In this document: piece by piece, positions 9,372-22,030 of the stretch | How the letters are laid out: every line of letters begins with the position of its first letter | Numbering within the stretch: the first letter of the stretch is position 1 | Assembly: GCA_022605405.1 (NCBI GenBank) | Contig: JABYQQ010000020.1 | Span: 712,436 to 776,435, forward strand | DNA from: Earliella scabrosa | Lineage: Eukaryota > Basidiomycota > Agaricomycetes > Polyporales > Polyporaceae | Length of the DNA stretch: 64,000 nucleotides | Reading direction: 5' to 3' | Program-made: the position numbers and the translations under genes | The notes under the pieces: generated by a model | Database searches by the model: none | What the model was told of the DNA's origin: nothing | What the model saw: only the letters and a program-made list of their open reading frames with translations

Positions 9372-11907
9372 TTACCCCGATCCTCGGGTGAGGGGCTCCG
9401 TCACGTCGACGAGTGAGTCCTCGCGCTCGACGCGGGGCACCGACCCCTCCTGCTCCTCGACGTCAACAACTCCGGGGCGCCCAAGGTCCTTCGGGAGGCG
9501 GACCAACATGAGCAGGACAAAGGCGGTGAACACCACGCCGCACGCCACGACGAAGATCGTCCTCGGGAACGTCCCGACCGTGCGCGCGTACGTCAGCCCA
9601 TACACGAACGGGCCAAACACCTGTGCGCTGATTTCCCCACCTCGCCGTCAGCGACCCTGCTCATACACAGGACGGCGGCGGACGCACCTGATGGCCTGCA
9701 CGACGCTCAGCGCGCCAAAGAGCTTCCCGGAGTCCTTCCCGCCGCGCCGGTTGTAGAGCGTGAGCGCGACGGACTGCATCGCGGGCCCGCAGCCCATGGC
9801 GAGCGCGCCGAGCCCGGTCGCGAGCGCGAACATGAGCCCGGTCGTGCTGCAGACAACGATCGCGTACATGACGACTTCGATCGCGAGCGACACGCGCGCG
9901 AGCTTGAGGTCGAACGTTGGCGAGTGCGGGGCGTGGCGGCTGGAGGAGGGCGACCGAGATGTGCGCGGGTGCTCTGGAGGGTTGGTGAGGGGCTCCTCGG
10001 GCTCCATTGGGAGCTGGATGGGGGCTTTGGGTTTGGTGAGACGGATGATCACTGTCGAACAGCGTCAGAAGCGCGGGTGAATGTATTGGCAAGTGACGAA
10101 CGCGGAAGTACGAGGGTCAAGAACACTGCGCGTGCGGCGCCAAGGGAGCTGAACCAATAGCCAACCTACATGAGACGGTATTAGACTACAGTATCAGACG
10201 ACGCTGATTGGTAACGTACCTCTTCCGTATTCCACCCATATACCCCCGTCAAGAATTGTATGATGTACGAGTACATACCCTATAGGGCATGCAGCTGAGC
10301 TTTAAGCTGATGGACACTGAAAGACCGTGAAGACAGACCCCAAGAGAAGCCATGCACCCAAAAGTGATGGCGATGAGGAGCAGGCTCCAATCCCGCTTCT
10401 TCCCTTTGACAGGGTTTCCGTCGTTGATGTCCACGGGCAAGACGATACTCAGAGGTGTCAAGAACGAGAAAAGCCTGTTGATGAATACGAGGACGCCCCC
10501 GTGCGCGTGCGCGGAGCGGTACTCTTCTTCGGCTGTCTTGTGGCGTGCGCGGGCCTCAAGCATTTCGGCCCGGGAGAGGGATTCCGGAATGATGAACCAC
10601 ACGAAGATCGCATAGAGCGTGTGGATGATCGCGGATATGTAGAAGACGAGAATGAATTGGCCTGTCAGGCGGATTACTAGGCCACCCAGTGCAGGACCTA
10701 TTCCCACCCCGGCCATCATGAGGCCGAGCTGTAGCGAGAATAATCCGGAACTAGGTCCTAATGAGACAAGGGCAATACAATAAATTGGCATTCACATACC
10801 GAAGTGAAGGCGGGGTGCAGTCAGCAATGTAAGCATACATTGCCGCGTCGATGACTGCCTGGCCTGTGTGATAAGATGGTTTGGCTGTGAACTATGCTAA
10901 CGATGTATATGGGCTCACCACCGAGGAGGCCTCCCACTATGGGACCCACGACCAGGAACCAGTAGCCTCCAGGGATGTAATTGTGAAACCAAAAGACGGA
11001 GATGCACGTCACGTCCAGGAACAATACACCAACGATGGAACAACTCAGGACTGGTGTGCGACCATAGCGGTCAGAGAGCTGGAGAGGGCATCATGTACGA
11101 TTCCTGGGTAAGCGGGCGTCATATCGCAAGGACTGGCGACTTACGGAGCCCCACCAAGCAGCGGTCATGCAAGCAAGGATGCCCATGGAGGTAGTCGTGA
11201 TGACCGACAGCTTCGCAACAGCGGCTTGCACGACGGGGTCCTGGGCACACGTTCTCTGGCTCGGTTCTATGCACATGCTCAGTGCACGACTCACGATGCG
11301 GCAACACAAGATCAACTCACCGCCAAACGACGATATAACATTTCTCGCGATTAGCACCAAATCTGTACCCTGGTCACCGGGATGAACGTTGGGCTTGTGA
11401 GCCTGACAGGCCAGGTACGTGAAGAGCTCTATCTTCGCGGCGATGGTGATGGTCATCGCAATGGCCGCGAACGGCACATAGCACAAAAACCTGTCGCGTC
11501 GAGGCCAGCTTGAATACGCGCGGCAGGTAACGAACTCGAGAGGTCACATACCACCAAGGCGACGGCCGCTTCCACCACGAGAGCTTCTGCCTCCACTCAT
11601 GATCATACTCTTCCTCCTCGTCGGCCTCTCCCAGCAGTACATCCGTAGGCTCCGCGTCCTTGACAAATGTATGCTCGAGCGCATGGTGACGTTCGTGCGG
11701 GTGGATGAGTTCGTTGACAAGCTCAACGTCTTCCTCGGTGATCAGCGCGCTTGGGATGATGAGATCCTCCGGAGCATGGTTCATTGGTGGGACCAAATTG
11801 TTCGTCGAGTGCCGCGGAGGGCGCGTAGGCGAGTCTGGGCGTGAACGCGAACGGCCATCGCGGTGGAGAAGAGGGGCAGAGACGTCTCGCGACGATGAGC
11901 GCGACAT
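9372..11907 (-). CDS. Major facilitator superfamily transporter
   Basis: Multi-exon gene starting at 11907 (MSRSSSRDVSAPLLH). A hydrophilic acidic N-tail of about 120 residues ends in EEEYDHEWRQKLSWW, a typical lead-in for this basidiomycete family. TM1 follows after an intron (FLCYVPFAAIAMTITIAAKI). Later pieces include the MFS loop 2-3 signature LSDRYGRTPVL near 11080, QAVIDAAMYAYIADCTPPSL near 10830, and a TM block in 10791-10300 (GLMMAGVGIGPALGGLV). The distal half is VGYWFSSLGAARAVFLTLVL, a cytosolic Pro-rich loop, TM helices at 10052-9648, and the C-tail stopping at 9372. The order of segments is complete and no stop interrupts the spliced frame. It is probably a proton-driven transporter of the plasma or organelle membrane; the substrate is unknown. 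Confidence 0.8.
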
Positions 11908-12589
11908 GGTCGAGCGCGGGCGCTAGATTCGGCAGCGGCGTTGCCCGGGCCCCGGAGGACACAGACGAGGGCGTGCAGGCTGCAGCGACAACGGCGGTCG
12001 ACGCGCCTACAAGGAACAGGGATATGCTGCAGGTATATAGGAGGAGGAAGCCAGAAAAACAAGTACATATGGGGAGCGGAGGAAGGGGACCGCGGCCAGG
12101 CTTACCATCATTTTGATCGCGCACCTCCCTCCCCTCGCCGCGTTCGCCATGCGCCCCTGCTGGCGAAAGTTGCGAATACAGCGCTGCGCCACATATTCAA
12201 CATCCGCAGCTCCTCCGTAGTCGCAGCTACTTGATCTGACTTCTGACGGAGTTAGCAGCCGCAGCAGTTCGGAGGCACACCGTCGCCATTACCACTGTGC
12301 AGTATGTACACTATCCGAATGTTCGTATCCATCTGGCTTTCTAGCTGATCGACCCGCGCGCCACCTGGTACGCCCACAATCCGTTGGACCCCATCGAGAT
12401 CTAGGGCACGTTTCGTACAGTGTTACTCGTGCCATTCCACTGACAATGCGCAGCCTCCTGCAGACTATCCGCGTGGCGGCTGGTCCCTGCGCAGTCGCAC
12501 AAACATCAGAAGCACCAAGCTGTGCATAGCGCAGCCGCACATTGCAGCAGGTAGACTGCGCTTGGCGCGACATTCTAGGAGATATTTTG

Positions 12590-12800
12590 GACTGCGCCGA
12601 GGAGAGTGACCGTTGGCGACGAGCCCACCAGATCGTGAGGAGCTTGACGATGCCTGAGAGGAACATGGAGCGGGAGCGGGAGCTGGGTCTTACCACAATC
12701 CATGATTCCGAGTCATGTTAGAGAAAAACAGTCCCAGATAGACGGCTTTGGCGGTGTGCACGGCGGCGCCCAGCCAATAGCTCACCTTTGTTCGCCATTA
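12590..12800 (-). pseudogene. Fragment of a second MFS transporter copy
   Basis: On the minus strand near 12790-12720 the frame reads YWLGAAVHTAKAVYLGLFF, matching YWFSSLGAARAVFLTLVLP of the intact transporter next door. It is followed after a GTAAGA donor by FLSGIVKLLTIWW, equivalent to the IIRLTKPKAP region. Flanking transporter segments are absent. It looks like a decayed tandem copy. Confidence 0.4.
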
Positions 12801-13819
12801 GCGAGAGCACACGTAGCGAATGAAGTTGATACGTACAATTTCAGATGACCATCTAAACATCTTGGACACGTACTACAGTGAATTTTCTGGTAAACCGCTG
12901 CCTGTACATGAAACATACATCAGCGTTTCACACTTAACGATCAAGCCAGAGAAGATATCACCTGAATGAACGTGCCAAACCCATACATACGCTGCAGCGC
13001 TATAGCGGTGCACGGCACAGCCTTGGGTCGTTAACGTAGGATATGACGATGGTAGGACGGCGTAAGTATGACCTCACCATCGGCAATAGTGGACTGTGGT
13101 GTACTCTAGTTGAGAACGGGACCAGGCTCGGAGTTGAGTATCCTTCGGATACACACTCCCGCGAAGGGGTCCCTCATCTGTAAGGATCGACAGTCCCGAA
13201 GAGGCTCGACCTCCGACGGTGACGTCTCTGCATGGAGCAACTCGGGAGGTTAATGCCGACTCGGTGACAACAGCTGGCAGAGCTTGCAATCTCACCAAGT
13301 ATATGCGGACCGACGAGCGGAAGCAGACTATACCTGAGATCTCCGCGGCACTGGCATGCTGGCTACCCAGCGTGCCACCAGTCGGTCTGTTATGAATATC
13401 ATGGCTGACATATTCTGCGCTTTGAGCATAGTGACTTAGAGTCACAGCAACATGACTAGATACTTACAGCACAAGGTACTGGTCCTCTGAAAACATGCGT
13501 TCGACTGAGTGTCAAGCTTCAAGACGAAAGACTGCGGCGCTCTGGGGCGCCGTGCGAGCGCCCGGCAACATCCGCAATGGGTGGCTGTGCAACCTTAGTT
13601 GGTTCCTCGGCCAGCTCGGCTATGTTCTCTTCCTCACTGTTCCGCGGCCTTGATGTTCTGAAACCTCCTATGGGCTCTATGATGACGAATATGGCTGTGA
13701 AGCGGGAGCGCGGGGAAGACACATGAAGACAATACGCATCGCCTCAGTGAGAGGTCGGGTAAAGTGACTATCGACGACTCCGAGTCTGTCACGAATCGTT
13801 GAACGACTCCACTGCGATG
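12801..13819. other. Intergenic, nothing recognised
   Basis: Scattered short frames without domains. The right end must contain the upstream region of the Thr-rich secreted gene. Confidence 0.45.
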
Positions 13820-13827
13820 TATATAAG
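13820..13827 (+). promoter_or_regulatory. TATA box of the Thr-rich secreted gene
   Basis: TATATAAG lies 106-113 bases before the ATG at 13933. Confidence 0.55.
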
Positions 13828-13932
13828 AACACGAGAATCGTTTCCAGGGCCAGCACCAATCCCCTCCTCAAGCTTTACGCATAGCCTCACTCTCGCTCCG
13901 TCTCATTCTTGCACGTACTCTCTACTTCCAAC

Positions 13933-14493
13933 ATGCACGCCGTCAACGCCATTGTAGTGCTCGTCACCGTCTTCCTTGCTACCCTCGCAGGTGTAGAGAC
14001 GAAAGGTCAGTAGTTTCCTCCCCAATTCCCTTATACCTTATACTCACATTGCCGTCATGCAGCGATCCCCCAAGTGCACAGACAAGCGACAAAGTCCGTG
14101 TCGTCGTACCCCGCAAAGATCACCACTGCTTATTCTGCGTACGACACTCCTCGCGCCATTCACGGCAGTTATGTCTTCGCATCCAAGCGTCAAGCAGCAT
14201 CGCAGTCCACAGTAACTGTCACCGCGACCGCAACTCCTGTCACGAGCACCGTCTCCTCGACCGTGACGTCGACCATCTCGAATACCGCGACGGCCACTGC
14301 GCTTGCCACCGCGTACTCCACATCGACCGTCAGGTCCACGTCGACGATCACCACAACTGTCCGCGAGACTGCGACCGCAACATCGCTCCTCACGAAGAGC
14401 ACGACCCGCGTCGCGACCACCACTGCTGTAGTCGTCGTGACCAAGACTGCGACCGGCCGCACGGCTACCGTTACTCGCACTGTCACGGCTTGA
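13933..14493 (+). CDS. Thr/Ser/Val-rich secreted or cell-wall protein (167 aa)
   Basis: Exons 13933-14005 and 14063-14493, with a 57-base intron, give 167 residues. The N-terminus (MHAVNAIVVLVTVFLATLAG) is a clear signal peptide. After a linker of about 50 residues the chain is dominated by alternating Thr, Val, Ala and Ser, with units such as STVTVTATATPVTSTVSSTV and TKTATGRTATVTRTVTA. Such chains are usually heavily O-mannosylated and sit in the wall or extracellular matrix. There are no cysteines and no clear GPI signal. A TATA box sits upstream. Broken relatives lie at 3.6 kb and possibly 9.0 kb. Function unknown. Confidence 0.8.
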
Positions 14494-14670
14494 GGCTGAG
14501 GTCTGTCTCTTTGTCAAGCATGTAACCGCCCCTAGCATACCCCTCTTGGTTCCGTTTTCGATATTGAGGCAAGGAGTAATTTGCACCGGACGATGAGCGC
14601 TGTACTATTTATCGTATATGTAGCACCGTAATATGGAGAAGCACGATTACTGGTCAGATGCGGAGAGACG

Positions 14671-15909
14671 CTAAAACGCGTCATTGAACTGCGCCGGAAT
14701 GTAGAAAGTGAGGACACCGCCCGCCTCTGCGACGTTCCCAATGTAGACATAGATGATCATACAATGATTCTCGCATATGCCTGCCGCATATATCGACGTC
14801 AGTATGCAATGGCATGTGCAGCACGAGTGACGCACATGCGATTGTGGTCGTGGAGACGACATGGCTGTTGAGGAACTTCAGCAGGGACCTGTGCGATACG
14901 AGCACACCGTGCATCTCGGCCGGATCCTTGTCGTCCACATCGTCTTGTCCACCTGGATCCTGGCTCGACGGCTCCTTCGCTGTACGAAAAAGAGATACGC
15001 GTTCAGTATCGTTGTTCGATCGGGAATAGAAGATCACGCACTCATTGGAGGATTTGTGAGCCCCGTCCAGCTGATCTCGATCCGCGCATTTTCCGTGCTC
15101 GCGGCGAGCTGGAGTTCGCCAGAATGGTTGGCGCGAAAGGAGACGCCATCACCCGCAAGCGGACGCAGACGGTCAACTACCGTGCGCAGCTTCGCCAGGG
15201 GCGGCAGTAGTATGTGAACCTAGCAGAGACTGGGTCAGCTAGCATGCTGACAGCTATGGCGAGCACACGCACATCTGGTTCTGGACACATCGGCTCCTTG
15301 AGTTTTGCGACCTCCGCATGGCGCATGACGTCAATGACAATTTGTTGAACGACGTTCATCGTCCTGCCCAAATTGTTTGTCGAGGAGATTTCGAAGCTCA
15401 GCACGGACCGCTTCTCGGGGTTCTTCGCCAGTCTGCAATGACATAAGACACGACATGGATCGGCGTGTCAGAGAGCTCACTTCATGAGCACCTGTGTTTC
15501 CTCTGAGGCGAATGTAGACCCCTGTCCAGTCGTGGCAGACGCGGAGCGCAAGGCCGCGAGGAGAGCTTCGATCGACACCTGTATATGTATCTCGTTGTTC
15601 GAGTTGGACTGTATGCGGTATTCGGTGAACAGAGACGCGGTTTTGATCTGTCTACCAGTATCATGAGAGTGGCACCATAGCATGGAATATCCGCACTTAC
15701 GACCAGACTTGTATGCCCCCTTCGTTAGCATCCCCTGTGCAGATAATGCGCATCTCATCATCGGCGAACTTGATAATGCATTTCTTCTGTAGCTTCTCGA
15801 CCGATTGGACAATCTCTGCATTCAAAGTAAGTAATGCTACCACGTTCTATGTCGAGAACTACTCACTAACAAATGTGTCGACATGCTCTATGTTTGCGCG
15901 AAATCGCAT
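14671..15909 (-). CDS. HUS1: HUS1, subunit of the 9-1-1 checkpoint clamp (306 aa)
   Basis: Seven exons on the minus strand: 15909-15867, 15815-15701, 15651-15481, 15432-15273, 15219-15042, 14979-14836 and 14780-14671. They sum to 921 bases with every junction in phase. The product begins MRFRANIEHVDTFVKIVQSV and ends GGVLTFYIPAQFNDAF, both characteristic of HUS1. Internal blocks include KKCIIKFADDEMRIICTGDA and the inter-domain region SFEISSTNNLGRTMNVVQQI. HUS1 forms a PCNA-like ring with RAD9 and RAD1 that marks damaged DNA and activates ATR-type signalling in the nucleus. All expected segments are present and nothing is broken. A neighbouring DMT transporter gene starts divergently about 470 bases away. 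Confidence 0.93.
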
Positions 15910-16376
15910 AACTTGGTACACACGTCAGCGTGGTTATGGTTGCCCAAGAAAACGGGTAGCGCCTGTGCCCTGGCGCGTCCCGTTACGATCATGTGACGTA
16001 ACGGTCACAAGCTATTGAACATGTCCCTGAGTTACTTCAGGACAGCTTCAGGATGTCATCAGTCCAGAATAAGGGATGTAACGTGCCGCACGGCGCACAG
16101 AGGTCCGCGGCCCCTCAACCTCAGCGGCAGCCGCAGTGTGGCTGCCAGTACTTACTCTGAACATTCAAGACGCTCGTCGCCGAGTGTTGACTCCGACGGG
16201 CTCCGCTCGTACGGCGCGCCGCGGCGGCTCGGCTACTTTGATCGCCGAATCCAACGCGCGTGCTACTTGGTCCTGACCCCCACGCTCACCCAACGTCGAC
16301 TGTACCAAACTCACGGTCTGCGTGAATTGTCCTGATCAAAGTCTACTAGGACAAGGCAGAAAACCGCTGATCAATC
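15910..16376. other. Shared divergent promoter region
   Basis: This separates the start of HUS1 (-) from the start of the EamA transporter (+). No convincing TATA box or MCB site was found. GC-rich stretches around 16200-16230 are unremarkable. Confidence 0.45.
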
Positions 16377-18239
16377 ATGTCGACAAGTAGGACACCGTTT
16401 GTCTCCAGCACCCCGGACCGCGCAACCTTCGACGACGCTCCGGCGGAACCAGCGTCGCCAGTTGTTCCGTTCATCTCCATGCCCTCGACCTCGTCATCGG
16501 TCGCGGGGTCGCTCACCCGTATACGCGACGCTGTGAGGAGCAACATCGGATTGATGCTGGTCGCATCCTCACAGCTGTTCTTCGCGCTGATGAACATAGG
16601 TGTGAAAAAGTTGAACAGCCTGGACCCACCCGTGTCTGCAACTGAGGTGAGCTAGCGATTGCCCATACCATAGCGCCACTTGTATGCTCATCTGTACGCC
16701 GTACGCCAGCTGATTCTTGTACGAATGGTAAGCACTTATCATTGTCGTACACCGGCCCACTATATGCGCGATATTAACTGTCGCACAGGGGATAACGTGG
16801 CTATGTTGTGTGACTTACATGTCGGTCCACCATTCGACGCTGACAGTCAAGTGATGGTCACTGATATTGATACTCCTTAGGTACTCTATGAAAGTTTCCG
16901 ATCCTATCCTGGGACCCAAAGGGATCCGTCTCTTGCTAGTCCAGCGCGGTTTCTTCGGGTAAGTAACACTGTCCCTCAGACGCAGGTGGCACTCCCACTC
17001 ATGACTATTTGCCACGTCTCTTCGCAGATTCTTCGGCATCTTCGGGGTGTATTACTCGCTGCAATACCTGTCCGTAACAGATGCGACGGTTCTGCAATTT
17101 CTCTCACCCATGTTCACCGCTATCGCCGGCGCTCTCTTCTTACACGAGTCGTTCTCATGGCGAGAAGGCTTCGCTGGACGTGAGTTCTCCTACAAATGAT
17201 CATGTGTGTGCAAGACGTTGCTGACGACGCCTTCAGTTACCAGCCTGATCGGGGTTGTTCTGATCGCTCGCCCGGCGTTCATCTTTAGGCATGCGGACAA
17301 TCATGCCAGTGAGAGGATCGTCACGCCGACTCAACGGCTTGTAGCAGTAGGGTGAGTTTTTTGGTGATCTGACTGGATGCACCAGTTCATCACACTTCAT
17401 AGCGTTGCGTTGCTGGGAGCTTTGGCTGCCGCGGGTGCCTGTAAGCGATTTGTCTTCGATTGAAATGTCGCGTGCTGAGTAAGGAGTTCACAGACACGAC
17501 GATCCGTCATATTGGCAAACGGGCTCACGCTCTACACAACCTCGTCGCATACTCGACTTTGTGTGTCATTGTAACAACTATCACGTAAGTTCCTCATTCC
17601 ATTACCCCGGTCCCCGGTCTGATTCAGATGATCTCCGCTCGCAGGATGATCGCGATGCGCATGCCAGTCGTCGTCCCGACACAATGGGATTGGCTCCTGA
17701 TGCTGCTCTTCATAGGTTTTGCGGGGTTCGGTGGACAGGTGCGTCTAGTATATTTCAAAGACATCCCGTGATAGTCAACCCGTTCATCAGGTACTGCTGA
17801 CATTGGGGCTGCAACGCGAGACTGCTGGACGCGGAACGATCGCGGTTTATGGACAGGTACGCGCTGTCGCTCCGCATTGCCGAGTAGTATCGCCGGGCTG
17901 ATGCTTCGTGATATAAGATTGTCTTTGCAACCACCTTCGAACGTATCTTCTTCCATACCACTCCACCACTCTTGTCGGTCATAGGCACCGTAATCATCAT
18001 CGGCTCCGCCCTCTACGTTGCTGTACGTTGACGTCAGCACCGTGTTCCTTGTCATAACGCTGATCACGGACTACCCTCAGTTCACGAAGAAGCAGCAGCC
18101 GCAACCGCGGCGGGCCGCGACCTCTGACGATCCTGCCGTTGAAGAAGGGTTGCTCGACAACTTTGGAGACCGCACAACGGAGCACGCCAACACTGTCGAC
18201 ACCGGCAACGACTCCGCACCGTCGAAAGCCAAGTCGTAG
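16377..18239 (+). CDS. DMT-family transporter with EamA repeats (SLC35G-like)
   Basis: Many short exons starting at MSTSRTPFVSSTPDR. TM1 is SNIGLMLVASSQLFFALMNI. Next come the micro-exon ELILVRM, GITWLCCVTYM, and a block that includes VSDPILGPKGIRLLLVQRG. Then FFGIFGVYYSLQYLSVTDAT and LSPMFTAIAGALFLHESFSW complete the first EamA repeat. The second repeat has TTIRHIGKRAHALHNLVAYS, WDWLLMLLFIGFAGFGGQ, TLGLQRETAGRGTIAVYGQ and SVIGTVIIIGSALYVA. A final intron (18020-18078, GTACGT to CCTCAG) joins VA to the hydrophilic tail FTKKQQPQPRR. The family has about ten TM helices and exports small metabolites. The substrate cannot be read from sequence. It appears intact. Confidence 0.82.
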
Positions 18240-19422
18240 ATCAACTTCACGTACATCCACGCTTTTCATGCATTGACGGCTTGATGATAATTGACATACT
18301 CGGTAGACATAGAGGTCTTGTTGTAGCAGGATACAGACGAGCTGCGTTGGACTAGACATTTCAACATCGAAATGGTTCTCCAATCCCGTTACATCACCCT
18401 CTACCCACCTCATCGCTCTGATCGTAAGTGTGCCGTTCTACTAGTATGGACTAATTGGCGGACATGACCGCGTTGGGACCACCGTCACCGATAGGTGAGC
18501 CTGCTGAACGGAACGAGCCATCTCTTGAGCTGATGTCGCTCAAAGTCAGACGTGGATTCCCCCTTGTAGCATTCTCGACTTCAGCACGGGAGTGTCAGAC
18601 GAGTTCATGTTCTATCTGTTCGACCTGTACAACAAGGAGAAGAATACTAAGTGGGCACGGATACTCTATCCTGCAAGATCTGCTCTTCCGGCCATTGGGT
18701 ACCGAGTCAGTGAGTATCAGCTCATCCCTCCACAAGCTGGTCTCTGGCTAGACGGGCCCTCGAAGAATTCTGAGCGCCATCGTACGATAGAATATGAGTC
18801 ATGACAGTCGATCAAGCCAGTAGCTAGCATGAGTGTGAGTGCTTTTCGTTCTGCATGTGCGTTTTGTCTGTGTTCACGAGTACGGGTCTGACGTCGGGGT
18901 TCGTATTTTCACAGACAGCAGACAGAGGTTCGCAATGCGGCAGGCGCACAAGGAAGTGCTTGATTTCGCATCCCAGTAGAAGCAAGGCTGTACGCACTAG
19001 ACAGTGGGCGCATCTTCATCGCCTTGTGGGAGTCATAGGTCAGAATCCACCATTGTAGACCTCTATCATTCGGTGCTTGCTAGCTCACGCCGGATGAGTT
19101 GTATATTGTATCCCGTCCTATGGCTCAATCACCCAATGCACTCAGCGCGGGCTGCGTGACTACTATGGGGTTTGGGAGGGGGAGCATTACGCCATAAGTG
19201 ATGTGCGTCGACGTCGTGTGAGTCTCCCACTATCAACGATTAGGAACGTGGTCACGATGGGTGGGAAGGCGTAGGATCTCCGACCGCCCTTTACCACATG
19301 GTTGAGCGCCGCTCTCTTGCTCTCCTCGTAATCCCACACTGCCCCTTCACAACTGCAACGATTTCCCTCATACGCATCCTTCAAAGAGACAACCGCATCA
19401 TCTCTGTATCCCAATTCTACGG
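18240..19422. other. Intergenic; one weak hypothetical frame
   Basis: Frames around 18464-18804 (+) include SDEFMFYLFDLYNKEKNTKW with normal protein composition, but the 5' part changes frame and no usable intron links them. It could be a relic. The remainder, up to the STAND gene start, shows nothing. Confidence 0.35.
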
Positions 19423-21954
19423 ATGGCAGCGAGACTCAACAAGTTCCTTAAAAACTTCCATCACAGGAACTTCGGGAACGATACGCAGGACACGGCACTC
19501 GAACTCACCATCAAAGTTTTGGAGACTGGACGACAGTTTGTTGAACTCGCGCCAGTTCCAGGGTTGCCTGCTGTGATAGACCTGCTTGTCGAGATCTTGA
19601 GGAGGGTGCAGGTACGCTCAGGATACTCCCATCGGCTTCATACACTGTCCTCACTGTGCATGTAGGGTATGAAGTCGAACGATGAAGCTCTCAAAGCGCT
19701 CTGCGATCAGGCCGAACGCGTGTACTGCGCCATCCGGAGAGTCACGGATATCTTTGAAGACAGGATACCCCGAACTTCTCCCGATCGTGGTGCGGTTGAG
19801 GTTAAACTTCGCACCAGCAACGAGCGGGCTCTCATAACTCGCATCGAGGAGCTGAATATGTAGGTACATGTCATTATTATGACACCGCTTCGCGTTCGAA
19901 CGTCGTGTTGACTCTGCCCTGTACTAGAGAGCTTGCACAGGTGGTGTCAGAGGCAGCTAGCCTTGCAGACAAACCTTCGCATATCCGCTTTCTCCTCAGC
20001 AAACGAGAATCGGACCGTATTAACAGCTTGACGGAAAAGATAGCGCATGCACGTCAGAACTTCCAGGTATCGATCACATTACAGAATGGGTCTCATATCA
20101 TCGTTGACATATACATTTGTAGCTTCAGGGGGCCATCACCGTTGAGATGTTGACTCAAAGTACACTGCGAGAGCTCATGGTATGTAACACATCTCTGTGT
20201 CAACAGATCTATGCTCACAATCAATTGATAGCGCGAAGGTTCGCATCTCCGCGTGATTTCCGTAATTTTCACTAACAGCTACCTTATTAGCTGACGAGAG
20301 GGTCCTGAAAGAGCTGCGCCCCTTGGATAGCGCGTCATACCGTTCCGTCGACAATGGGCAAAAGGCTCAGTATCTTCGTGGCACTCGGGAGAATATGTTG
20401 CGCGCACTCTATGCCTGGGTGGACAATAGCAGCAAGACTGGTGCTGATGATCGGGTGTTCGTGCTCGTTGGCGCCGCGGGGATGGGCAAATCTACAATCA
20501 CTTCTGAGCTTTGTCGATATCTGAACTCATCCCATCCGAGGCGTTTGGGAGCATCATTTTTCTTCACCCGCGGTATTCAGGGCACCAACTCCTTCCGCTT
20601 TTTCTTCAACACCATTGCCTTCCAGCTTGCAACTCTGCAGCCGGACGCCTTGCATGATCTCATCGTGCACGCCTCCCGGAAGCACCTGAAAGAAGGAGGT
20701 GGTTCGCAGCAACAGCAAATGGAGTTGGCATGTGAAGATTTGGTACGGGCCCCTCTACGCGAGCTCGCGAAGGACAGATCGTGCCCTCCAATCTTCATCG
20801 TCGTCGATGCTTTGGATGAATGTACTGCAGAGAACGCAGACATCGTTCCCCAGCTCCTGAGGCTTCTTCTCTCTTGCACCGAAGACCCTTCTTCACCACT
20901 CCGCATCTTCCTCAGCTCACGCCCCGAGTCGGTCCCCGTACGCAAAGTCCTGGATATCCACAACTTTGTTATCAGACAAACATTCCATGACGTCGGTGAC
21001 GCTTTCACCATATACCGCGACATTGAAGCCGTGATCCGAGACAGACTGTCCAAGCATCCTACAACCCTCGCTTGGTCTGACGCAGACCCTTCAGTCGTGG
21101 AGCGGCTTGTGGTCCGATCTCATGGCATATTTGTCTACGCGAGCACTGTGGCCGAGTTTTTACTCGGACAAGGCGATTTCGGGGTCAAAACTCTCAACGA
21201 AACCCTAATGCGACTGCTATCAGACGATCGCCATACCGGCATTGCACTCGAACGTCTCGACAAACTCTATCTCACCGTGTTGGAGACCGCCTTTCCTGAA
21301 AACAGCATGTCCCCCGCTTTGCGTGACAGGATTCCGCTGGTACTCGGGATTGTTGCCCTGATCCAGCCTACGTCTTGGCAGCAGCACACTTGCACCCCAC
21401 GGTCAATGGAGGCTCTGACCGGAGTCTCCTGCGAAGATTCCATGTCCGTTTTGAACCAGATCCGGGCGGTCGTCGCTTTTGATGGCGGCCCAGACTCTGT
21501 GTTCTACATCATGCACACAACCTTCCGCGACTTCCTCCTCAATTTCGATAAAATGAAGTTGTTGCCTCGGCATGAATTCCACGTTCAACCTTCTCAAGCA
21601 CACGCAACGCTTTCACTTGGCTGCATGCGTATGGGGATGTACTTTATCAACAAATACTTCCCGGTTCTACTCACAGACGACCCGATAGCACTCGCGTTAC
21701 GACGACGCACCGATGAAGCGACGATGGAGATAATGGTTATAGAGGTGGTTGGGCGAGAACGAATTCGGATCGTCGAGCCCGATCAGTCAGTGTATGCCCT
21801 GCGATATGCACAGCTACATTGCATATACCATCGGGAGCTATCACTGCAGTCTGCCGAGATGACCCAGGTCGCGGAGACTTTCGATCGAATTGGATCGTTT
21901 GTGCTATTTCGTGCATTCGCCAGGGCTATCATAAAGCTATGGCAGTACTATTAG
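19423..21954 (+). CDS. STAND (NACHT-type) NLR-like protein, 749 aa
   Basis: Exons 19423-19611, 19666-19859, 19928-20066, 20123-20179, a 7-base micro-exon 20232-20238, and 20291-21954 sum to 2250 bases in frame. Residues 1-200 are helical (LETGRQFVELAPVPGLPAV, then DLLVEILRRVQGMKSNDEAL) and resemble the MLKL/HeLo-like four-helix bundles at the N-terminus of many mushroom STAND proteins. The NACHT ATPase has Walker A GAAGMGKST at about 256-264 and Walker B FIVVDALDEC at about 364-373. The typical LRIFLSSRPE and MHTTFRDFLL motifs follow. No WD40, ankyrin or TPR sensor repeats follow; the protein ends after the helical region. Such proteins are thought to act in allorecognition or immunity by oligomerising, but this role is inferred here. 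Confidence 0.85.
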
Positions 21955-22030
21955 TAGTGGTGGTCGGAGCCTCGGAGACTGATACTTAGACTCTATGTAC
22001 ACAGTCTAGTACCCGAAGGGGACCCTAGTA

